A stretch of DNA of 21,889 bases from Anaerolineales bacterium UBA1429 (lineage in GTDB: Bacteria; Chloroflexota; Anaerolineae; UBA1429). Shown here one piece after another: positions 13,673 through 21,889 of this stretch. Each line of letters begins with the position of its first letter. Within the stretch, counting starts at the first letter, position 1. The notes beneath the pieces were generated by a model that ran no database searches, was not told the DNA's origin, and saw only the letters and a list, made by a program, of their open reading frames with translations. The DNA lies in assembly GCA_002329325.1 (NCBI GenBank), contig DCTX01000045.1:1-21889 (forward strand), written 5' to 3'. Position numbers and translations under genes: made by a program.

Positions 13673-14875
13673 CTACTCTTCGCCCAGCATCAGGCGGGCC
13701 AGCCGCGCCCCCAAAGCCTCGCCCTGGTGCAGGCTCTCTTTGGTGGGCGCGCCCATGAACTCGAAGGTATCCACCCACTCCCACTTGAGGGGGTCGGTCA
13801 GTTGCTGCAGCCCCCGCAGGGCGCCCTTGCTCCAGCCATAGCTGCCAAAGTAGGCCGCCTTGCGATTCATGATCCGCTTGTGGACCGCCATCTCGATGGC
13901 CTGGGCCACCGGCGGGAAGAGCGAGACCTCGTACGTGGGCGCGCCCACGATGACGCCGTTGTGGGTCCACAGCGCGGGCAGGATGTAGCTGGCGTGGGTG
14001 CGGGCGGCGTCAAAGACCGCCAGGGGGCACCCGGTGCTGGCGACGCCCTGGGCCACGGCGTTCATCATGCGCTCCGTGTTGCCATACATCGAGCCATAAA
14101 CCAGGGTGATCCCGGGCTGGGCCGGCTCGGTGGCATAGGTAGCCCAGGTGCGATAGAGATCGATGATCTGCCCGGGGTTGCGCCGCCAGAGCAGCCCATG
14201 GGAGGGCGCCACGATATCTATCTCCATGCCCGCCAGCTTCTCGATGGCCCGCAGAACGGGCCCGCTAAAGCGCGCCACAATGTTCACATAGTAGCGCAGC
14301 GACTCCTGGATGTAGTAGTCCAGATCGGCATGCTGATCGTCAAAGATGTCGCCCCGCAACGCGCCATAGCCGCCAAAGGCATCGCAGGAGAAGAGCACCT
14401 TGGCGCCGGGCGCATAGGTCACCATGGTCTCGGGCCAGTGCACAAAGGGCACCATGTGGAAGGAGAGGCTCTGGGCGCCCAGGGAGAGGCTGTCGCCATC
14501 GCCCACCACCTGCAGGCCCTCGGTGATCCCATAGTAGGCCGCCATCATCTCCTGCGCCTTGGCGCTGACCACGAACTTGGCCTGGGGGGCCAGGCTGCGA
14601 AGCAACGCGATGGCGCCGGTGTGATCGGGCTCCATGTGGTTGATGATGATATAGTCCAGCTCGGAGGGGTCCACCAGGTCGCGGATCTGCTCCATAAAGG
14701 CGACGCCATGATGCCCCGCAGCCATGTCGATGAGGGCCTTTTTCTCATCCAGCACCAGATAGCTGTTGTAGGATACGCCCTCCTGGGTGATGGGCCACAC
14801 GCCCTCGAAGAGGTCCGTGGTGCGGTCGTTGACGCCGATCCAGTATATGCCGGGCTTGACGTCGATGGCAGGCAT
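13673..14875 (-). CDS. Flavodiiron protein (A-type flavoprotein, O2/NO reductase)
   Basis: The 400-residue protein has a metallo-beta-lactamase-like N-terminal domain with all diiron ligands in canonical positions: NHMEPDHTG (His80, Glu82, Asp84, His85), HWPET (His146), SCDAFG (Asp165) and SHGLLW (His226). The C-terminal flavodoxin domain (about 255-400) has the FMN loop YGSMYGNTE and VGAPTYEVSLFPPV. Flavodiiron proteins reduce oxygen to water or nitric oxide to nitrous oxide in the cytosol and protect anaerobes or microaerophiles. This is the minimal class without fused rubredoxin or reductase, so it needs an external electron donor, not seen nearby. ATG 14875 follows AAAGGAGG at 4 nt. A promoter is at 14930-14958. 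Confidence 0.94.
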   Translation of the reverse strand: MPAIDVKPGIYWIGVNDRTTDLFEGVWPITQEGVSYNSYLVLDEKKALIDMAAGHHGVAFMEQIRDLVDPSELDYIIINHMEPDHTGAIALLRSLAPQAKFVVSAKAQEMMAAYYGITEGLQVVGDGDSLSLGAQSLSFHMVPFVHWPETMVTYAPGAKVLFSCDAFGGYGALRGDIFDDQHADLDYYIQESLRYYVNIVARFSGPVLRAIEKLAGMEIDIVAPSHGLLWRRNPGQIIDLYRTWATYATEPAQPGITLVYGSMYGNTERMMNAVAQGVASTGCPLAVFDAARTHASYILPALWTHNGVIVGAPTYEVSLFPPVAQAIEMAVHKRIMNRKAAYFGSYGWSKGALRGLQQLTDPLKWEWVDTFEFMGAPTKESLHQGEALGARLARLMLGEE

Positions 14876-14929
14876 TGCGCCTCCTTTCCTGGGGTATTGC
14901 AATTGTCAGGCACGCGCACGGTGCGCACA

Positions 14930-14958
14930 ACGATAGCACGAAACCTGGCCAAGGGCAA
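14930..14958 (-). promoter_or_regulatory. Promoter of the flavodiiron protein gene
   Basis: On the minus strand TTGCCC (14953-14958) and TATCGT (14930-14935) are 17 bp apart, and TG precedes the -10 at extended spacing. The leader is about 48 nt and contains the palindrome ATTGCAAT (14896-14903). Confidence 0.5.
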
Positions 14959-14986
14959 GTTCTATAGTTGCCAGCTCAAGAATCCC

Positions 14987-17527
<2,541 letters not shown>

Positions 17528-17556
17528 GGCGCCTTCTCGTGGGTTCGACTGGCGCC

Positions 17557-17565
17557 ATTGTAGCA
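17557..17565 (-). promoter_or_regulatory. Extended -10 element before the MurF-Alr gene
   Basis: Minus-strand TGCTACAAT (hexamer 17557-17562) lies about 30 nt before the start codon; no good -35 box is seen. Confidence 0.45.
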
Positions 17566-17633
17566 CGGTCGTCGCGGGGCAAAAAGCGCCCCGATCCGTC
17601 GCGCGGGACTACGGCGCATCGCGCACCACGCCG

Positions 17634-17827
17634 GCGAAGACAAGCTTCGCCCCTACGGGTGGCTGCGGTATATGGCGGCGTAGGGGCGAACGGCGCATGG
17701 ATGCGCGGTGTTCGCCCATTACAGCCCTGTGCCGTTCACGGCGGCGTAGGGGCCAACGGCGCATGGATGCGCGGTGTTCGCCCAGGGCGGTCCTTCGCAG
17801 CGTAGGGGCGAACCTCGTGTTCGCCCA
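17634..17827. repeat. Cluster of GTAGGGGCGAA-type hairpin repeats
   Basis: Four related elements lie in the 329 bp between the MurF-Alr start and the metG promoter. The first is a GGCGAAG...CTTCGCCCCTAC hairpin (about 17633-17655). Two 44-bp copies differing at one base (17675-17718 and 17741-17784) each hold GGGCGAAC or GGGCCAAC, an inner GCGCATGGATGCGC hairpin, and GTTCGCCC. The fourth is a compact GGGCGAAC/GTTCGCCC hairpin (17806-17826). Single-strand forms would fold into long hairpins. Nothing in them looks coding, and no transposase is present. Confidence 0.75.
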
Positions 17828-17856
17828 CTACGGTCCTTACCCCGCCAGCCCCCCAA

Positions 17857-17885
17857 TTGACGCCCGCGCGCCTCGCGAGTAGAAT
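17857..17885 (+). promoter_or_regulatory. Promoter of the metG transcript
   Basis: TTGACG (17857-17862) and TAGAAT (17880-17885) are exactly 17 bp apart, directly after the repeat cluster. The start near 17892 would leave a leader of about 250 nt before metG. Confidence 0.65.
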
Positions 17886-18142
17886 GGGCCCAAGTTCACC
17901 TTCGGAGCGTAGCATGGGCGCCAGGACGAGCCGGAACCGAACAGATCGCGGCGCAGGCCAACGGGACGCGCGCGGGCGGCTGGCCGCCCCGCCTCCTTCT
18001 GGCGTCTATCGGCGCGCCCGAGCCGCCACGGGCCGGATGGCGGGCCCCACCCCCGCCTAAACATCCCCCCCTACGAGCCCACGATCGAGCCTAACACAGG
18101 GCGCTCTTGCCCTGATCCCACTTTGCGATAGATGGGAGCATC
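17886..18142 (+). other. Long metG 5' leader
   Basis: Besides the possible uORF, the leader holds a GGGCGG/CCGCCC hairpin inside the uORF (near 17975-17990) and CAGGGC/GCCCTG with a 6-nt loop (about 18097-18114), 29 nt before the metG start. I find no T-box core motif and no U-tract terminator, so no known riboswitch class can be named. Confidence 0.35.
17914..18060 (+). CDS. Possible Arg-rich upstream ORF (48 aa) in the metG leader
   Basis: An ATG at 17914 has GGAG 6 nt upstream and opens a frame of 48 codons ending in TAA. The product would be strongly basic with eleven Arg and no recognisable domain. It lies wholly in the leader, about 22 nt after the predicted transcription start. It may be a regulatory uORF or a chance frame in GC-rich DNA; the latter is at least as likely. 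Confidence 0.25.
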   Translation: MGARTSRNRTDRGAGQRDARGRLAAPPPSGVYRRARAATGRMAGPTPA

Positions 18143-19882
18143 ATGAATGAAAAGATCCTGATCAGTGTGGCCTGGCCCTATGCCAACTCGCCGCTGCATC
18201 TCGGCCAGCTGGCGGGGGCTTACCTGCCACCCGACATTTTTGCCCGCTATCATCGCCTGCGCGGCAACGACGTGCTCATGGTCTCCGGGTCGGACACCCA
18301 CGGCACGCCCATTACCGTGACGGCCGAGCAGGAGGGTGTGGATCCCGGCGTCGTCGTCGAGCGGTTCCACAAGAGCTTTATCGAGTCCTTTTTGGGCCTC
18401 GGCCTCACCTTCGACCTGTATACCCACACCGACACCGAGAACCACTGGGCCGTCACCCTGGAGATCTTTGGCCGCCTGCTGGAAAAGGGCTACATCTTTC
18501 GCCAGACCATGGAGGCATGGTACTGCCCCGAGTGCCAGCGCTTCCTGGCCGATCGTTATGTCGAGGGCACCTGCCCCTTTTGCGGGTTCGAAGACGCCCG
18601 GGGCGACCAGTGCGACAACTGCGGCAAGCCCCTGGATGCGCTGCAGTTGATCCATCCGCGCTGCAAGTTCTCCGGCGATACGCCCGTGGTGCGCGAGACG
18701 GAGCACTTTTTCCTGGACCTCTCCCAGTTCAACGATGCTTTGCGCGAATGGATCGAGCCCCAGACCCACTGGCGCCCGGCGGTGCGCAACTTTTCGCTGA
18801 ACTTGCTGAACGAAGGCCTGCGGCCCCGCGCCATCACCCGCGATATCTCCTGGGGCATCCCGGTGCCCGTGGCGGGCTTTGAGGACAAGCGCATCTATGT
18901 CTGGTTCGATGCCGTGATCGGCTACCTGGCGGCCAGCATCGAATGGGCCAAGAACCGCGGCACGCCCGATGCCTGGCGCGCCTGGTGGGACCTGGACACC
19001 CCCGGACGCTCGTACTATTTCATCGGCAAGGACAACATCTTTTTCCATACCCTGATCTGGCCGGCCATGCTGATGGGCTATGGCGAGCGCAAGCTGCCTT
19101 ACGACGTGCCCGCCAACGAGTACCTGACCCTGGAAGGGCGCAAGATCTCCTCCAGCCGCAACTGGGCCATCTGGACGCCCGACTATCTCTCGCGCTATGA
19201 CCCGGACCCGCTGCGATACTATCTCACGGTCCAGGCCCCCGAGACGGCCGATTCGGACTTTTCCTGGGCCGAATACGTGGCGCGCAACAACAACGAGCTG
19301 GTGGGCACCTGGGGCAACCTGGCCCACCGCATGCTCACCTTTGCCTATCGCAATTTTGGCGGCCAGGTGCCCCAGCCGGGCGAGCTGGCCGACGAGGATC
19401 GCGCCATCCTGGCCGAGGTGGAGGCCGCCTTTGGCCCCGTCGCCGAGGACCTGGATGCGTGCCGCTTCCGCCTGGGCCTGGGCAAGGTGATGGCGGTGGC
19501 CCGCGAGGCCAATCGCTATCTGGATGCGGCCGCGCCCTGGAAGGCGCTCAAAGAGGATCGCCAGCGGGCCGCCACGGCCACCTATGTCACGCTGCGCGTG
19601 GTGGATTCGCTCAAGATCCTGTTCGCGCCGTTCGTCCCCTTTTCGTCGCAGCAGCTCCACACGATGCTGGGCTATGGTGACACCCTCTTTGGCGAGCAGG
19701 AGGCCCTGGTCTATCGCGAGTCAGAGCGTGAGCACCTGGGCCTGACCTACCATCACCAGCCCAGGGGCGACCTGTGGCGTCCCAGCGAGCTGGCGCCGGG
19801 CCAGCCTTTGCAGGAGCCCAAGCCGCTGTTCGCCAAGCTGGACGAAGAGATCATCGAACAGGAGCTGGCTCGCCTGGGCTAG
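18143..19882 (+). CDS. metG: Methionyl-tRNA synthetase
   Basis: The 579-residue class Ia synthetase charges tRNA-Met with methionine in the cytosol. The HIGH-type signature is present as HLGQ (19-22) within ISVAWPYANSPLHLGQLAG, and the second ATP motif is KISSS (334-338). A zinc-binding insertion has CPEC (128-131), CPFC (144-147) and CDNC (157-160), typical of the MetG1 type with two knuckles. SGSDTHGTP and SYYFIGKDNIFFHTLIWPA are further family blocks. The protein ends shortly after the anticodon-binding helical domain and lacks the C-terminal tRNA-binding (Trbp111-like) extension found in some bacterial enzymes. ATG 18143 follows GGGAG at about 6 nt. The glycosyltransferase gene follows after 67 bp. 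Confidence 0.96.
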   Translation: MNEKILISVAWPYANSPLHLGQLAGAYLPPDIFARYHRLRGNDVLMVSGSDTHGTPITVTAEQEGVDPGVVVERFHKSFIESFLGLGLTFDLYTHTDTENHWAVTLEIFGRLLEKGYIFRQTMEAWYCPECQRFLADRYVEGTCPFCGFEDARGDQCDNCGKPLDALQLIHPRCKFSGDTPVVRETEHFFLDLSQFNDALREWIEPQTHWRPAVRNFSLNLLNEGLRPRAITRDISWGIPVPVAGFEDKRIYVWFDAVIGYLAASIEWAKNRGTPDAWRAWWDLDTPGRSYYFIGKDNIFFHTLIWPAMLMGYGERKLPYDVPANEYLTLEGRKISSSRNWAIWTPDYLSRYDPDPLRYYLTVQAPETADSDFSWAEYVARNNNELVGTWGNLAHRMLTFAYRNFGGQVPQPGELADEDRAILAEVEAAFGPVAEDLDACRFRLGLGKVMAVAREANRYLDAAAPWKALKEDRQRAATATYVTLRVVDSLKILFAPFVPFSSQQLHTMLGYGDTLFGEQEALVYRESEREHLGLTYHHQPRGDLWRPSELAPGQPLQEPKPLFAKLDEEIIEQELARLG

Positions 19883-19895
19883 CTCTGGCAAGCAA

Positions 19896-19929
19896 GGGGG
19901 GCGCGGGCAATGATGGCCTCGCGCCCCTC
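19896..19929. other. GC hairpin between metG and the glycosyltransferase gene
   Basis: GGGGCGCG (19898-19905) pairs with CGCGCCCC (19920-19927), extended by a G-T and a G-C pair, around a 14-nt loop. No U-tract follows. It may reduce read-through or stabilise the upstream mRNA. Confidence 0.45.
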
Positions 19930-19949
19930 CCATCAGGGGAGGCGGCAAC

Positions 19950-21440
19950 ATGGCAGTTACCCACCCGCGCCCAGGCCACACGCTCCGCTGGCTGATCCCC
20001 ATCCTGGCGATCTATGCCCTGCTGGCAGGGCTGTACGCCCTCAAGACCCCGGCCTGGCAGGCCCCCGACGAGCCCGCCCACTATAACTATGTGCGGTATC
20101 TCGTCGAGCATCGCCAGCTCCCCGAGCTGCAACCCGGCGACTATCCCGCGGACTATCTCGAGGCGATCAAGGCCGCGCGCTTTCCGGCCGAGATGTCCGT
20201 CGAGGCGATCCGCTACGAGTCGCACCAGCCGCCCCTCTACTACCTCCTGGCGGCGCCGGTGTACGCCCTCGGCCGGGCGCTGGGGCTGGCGACCCCGTTG
20301 CTGCCCCTGCGGTTGTTCTCCGTCTTCTTGGGGCTGGCCTCCATCGCCGCCGGCTACGCGGCGGTGCGGGCGGCCTTCCCCGGCCGGCCCTGGCTGGCCT
20401 GGGCCACGGCAGCCTTTATGGCCACCCTACCCATGCACACCGCCATGACAGGGGTGGTCAACAACGACGTCCTGGCCGAGCTCCTGCTATCGCTGACGGT
20501 GTGGCAGCTCGTGCTGGCCGACCGACGAGGCTGGACGGGGCGCAGGGCGGCGGTTCTGGGGCTGTTGGTGGGGTTGGCCTTCCTGACCAAGCTGCAGGCC
20601 TATGTGGCCGCCGGGCTGGTCGCCCTCGGCTGGGCCCTGGACGCCTGGCGGGCGCGGGCCGCGGGCAGCGGCCTGGGAGCGCCGATCCGTCGTGGGCTGC
20701 TCATGGCGGCCCTGGCGCTGGCCCTCGTCTTGCCCTGGCTGGCCCGCAACGTGGCCGTCTACGGCCTGGGCGACCCCCTGGGCATGGTTCGCCACGATCA
20801 GGTGGTGGTCGGCCAGCTCACCACCAGAGAGCTGCTGGGGGAGATGGGCGCGGTCGCCTTCCTCCGGCGCTTTGCCCAGACCACCTTCCAGAGCTTCTGG
20901 GGGCAGTTCGGCTGGATGGGCGTGCCGCTGCCGCCCAGGGTCTACCAGGCGCTGGCGCTCCTCTCCGGGCTGGCGGCCCTGGGCCTGCTGGATGCCCTGC
21001 CCGCATTGCGCAACGCATGGCGCGACGGCGCCACGCGCCATGGCCTGCTGCTGATGGGCGCCTGGCTGGCGTTCACGGGGGCCGGCTTCCTCTGGTACAA
21101 CCTCAAGTACGTGCAGCATCAGGGGCGCTACCTGTTCCCGGCCATCGTCCCCTTGGGGTTGCTGTTCGCCGCGGGCGTGGCGCGCCTGCTGCAGAGGCGC
21201 CCGTGGTGGGCGCTGATCGCGGTGGCGGTTGCCATGGCCGGGCTGCTGGCCTGGGGGCTGGCAGCCGGCGACCTCAAGCTCTTTGCCATGGCGCTGCTGG
21301 GCGGCGCCCTGTGCGCCCTTCTTGTGGGCCACGGGCTGGAGCGGCGCGTGGCGGGCCTGCCCCTGGCAGCCCTCTACGGGGCCATGGCGGGGTTGGCCCT
21401 GTGGGCATTGCGCTACATGGCCCCCTTGTTGCGGCCATAG
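19950..21440 (+). CDS. GT-C type membrane glycosyltransferase (GT39/DUF2142-like)
   Basis: The 496-residue protein has about eleven to twelve hydrophobic segments across its length. After the first helix the extracytoplasmic loop has APDEPAHYNYVRYLVEHRQLP, whose Asp-Glu pair matches the catalytic acidic motif of GT-C enzymes that use lipid-phosphate sugars. YESHQPPLYYLLAAPVYALG in the same loop is also typical. Known relatives mannosylate proteins or decorate lipids and cell-wall polymers outside the membrane; acceptor and donor are unknown here. ATG 19950 follows GGGGAGG at 9 nt. It probably shares the metG transcript, although a hairpin lies between. Family level is fairly secure, exact subfamily not. 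Confidence 0.82.
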   Translation: MAVTHPRPGHTLRWLIPILAIYALLAGLYALKTPAWQAPDEPAHYNYVRYLVEHRQLPELQPGDYPADYLEAIKAARFPAEMSVEAIRYESHQPPLYYLLAAPVYALGRALGLATPLLPLRLFSVFLGLASIAAGYAAVRAAFPGRPWLAWATAAFMATLPMHTAMTGVVNNDVLAELLLSLTVWQLVLADRRGWTGRRAAVLGLLVGLAFLTKLQAYVAAGLVALGWALDAWRARAAGSGLGAPIRRGLLMAALALALVLPWLARNVAVYGLGDPLGMVRHDQVVVGQLTTRELLGEMGAVAFLRRFAQTTFQSFWGQFGWMGVPLPPRVYQALALLSGLAALGLLDALPALRNAWRDGATRHGLLLMGAWLAFTGAGFLWYNLKYVQHQGRYLFPAIVPLGLLFAAGVARLLQRRPWWALIAVAVAMAGLLAWGLAAGDLKLFAMALLGGALCALLVGHGLERRVAGLPLAALYGAMAGLALWALRYMAPLLRP

Positions 21441-21442
21441 AG

Positions 21443-21471
21443 AAAAAGCCCCTCACGCCATTGTGAGGGGC
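21443..21471. terminator. Intrinsic terminator between convergent glycosyltransferase and GroEL genes
   Basis: A perfect 9-bp stem (GCCCCTCAC 21448-21456 with GTGAGGGGC 21463-21471, loop 6) is followed on the minus strand by TTTTTCTCT. It terminates the GroEL transcript and may also act for the plus-strand gene, whose stop is at 21440. Confidence 0.75.
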
Positions 21472-21516
21472 CCAATCCCAGAACCGCAGCGGCCTCAGGC
21501 CGCGCGTTTCCCGGCT

Positions 21517-21889
21517 CTAGTACATGTCTCCGCCGCCGCCCGCGGGCATCTTGGGCTCCGGCTCGGGGATGTCGGTGATCAGCGCCTCGGTGGAGAGGAT
21601 CATGGCCGCGATCGAGGCGGCGTTCTCCACGGCCGACCGCGTCACCTTGGCCGGGTCGATGATCCCCGCCTCGTACATGTCCACATAGGCGTTGGTCATC
21701 ACGTCGTAGGCGATGGCCGTGTCGCCCGTCTCCTGGTGCCGCCGACGGATCTCGGCGATCACCACGGCGCCGTCCATGCCCGCGTTCCCTACGATCCCGC
21801 GCAGCGGTCGCTCTAGCGCCGAGCGCACGATCCGGACGCCCGTGTTCTGGTCCGCCAGCGGCAGATCCACCGCGTCCAGCGCCGCCACC
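21517..21889 (-). CDS. groL: Chaperonin GroEL, C-terminal fragment (5' part outside window)
   Basis: The last 123 or so codons of GroEL are present, open to the right edge. The sequence corresponds to the end of the intermediate and equatorial domains: ALERPLRGIVGNAGMDGAVV, TGDTAIAYDVMTNAYVDMYEAGIIDPAKVTRSAVENAASIAAMILSTEALI are strongly conserved blocks, with TRSAVENAASIA typical of ATP-ring subunits. GroEL folds proteins in the cytosol with GroES. The tail reads KMPAGGGGDMY, short and lacking the repeated GGM units of E. coli GroEL. An intrinsic terminator lies 45 nt beyond the stop. GroES is not in view. Confidence 0.95.
   Translation of the reverse strand, partial: VAALDAVDLPLADQNTGVRIVRSALERPLRGIVGNAGMDGAVVIAEIRRRHQETGDTAIAYDVMTNAYVDMYEAGIIDPAKVTRSAVENAASIAAMILSTEALITDIPEPEPKMPAGGGGDMY

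Noticed and set aside
17634..17827. CRISPR array
   Set aside because: Only two near-identical copies, with internal palindromes, unequal flanks and related hairpins elsewhere; no cas genes.
18071..19660. Long minus-strand frame opposite metG
   Set aside because: metG has all synthetase motifs on the plus strand; the antisense translation has no recognisable domain or ribosome site.

Overview
This is a GC-rich bacterial chromosome segment of ordinary single-copy genes on both strands. Most genes have Shine-Dalgarno sites, and several have recognisable sigma-70-type promoters. A bacterial RIO1 kinase, a MurF-alanine racemase fusion, GroEL, a CPBP protease, a flavodiiron protein and dispersed GTAGGGGCGAA-type hairpin repeats together suggest a Chloroflexota (Anaerolineae-like) genome. 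That placement is inference from gene content; no marker gene was compared.

Left part (1-6001): a truncated lipoprotein gene with its own promoter follows a RIO1-type kinase (465-1457). The kinase is preceded by an unusual leader of about 345 nt holding a strong promoter, an 18-codon ORF with a good Shine-Dalgarno site, and two tandem intrinsic terminators. Next come a small lipoprotein (+), an 8-oxoguanine deaminase-like amidohydrolase (-), a coupled pair of membrane proteins (a 55-aa protein overlapping a VanZ-like protein, +), an RluE-type pseudouridine synthase (-) and a secreted protein made of two homologous modules (-).

Middle (6002-13672): a 483-bp gene-free stretch leads into a small Xre-type regulator (+). 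It is followed by an isoprenylcysteine-methyltransferase-like membrane protein (-), tRNA-Glu(TTC) with promoter and terminator (-), and a galactonate-dehydratase-like enolase-superfamily enzyme (-). The promoter of that enzyme gene encloses a perfect 18-bp palindrome, a likely repressor site. Then come a zinc-ribbon/TM/Thr-Pro-linker protein with an IMS-like C-terminal domain (+) and a tight minus-strand group of EamA transporter, sulfatase and CPBP protease.

Right part (13673-21889): a flavodiiron protein and a MurF-Alr fusion (both -), a cluster of hairpin repeats, then methionyl-tRNA synthetase with a leader of about 250 nt and a GT-C type membrane glycosyltransferase (both +). The window ends in the C-terminal part of GroEL (-), with an intrinsic terminator between the convergent genes.

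The window does not show a defence system, prophage, CRISPR array or biosynthetic cluster. The most interesting signals are regulatory: the kinase leader, the palindrome inside the dehydratase promoter, and the intergenic hairpin repeat family.
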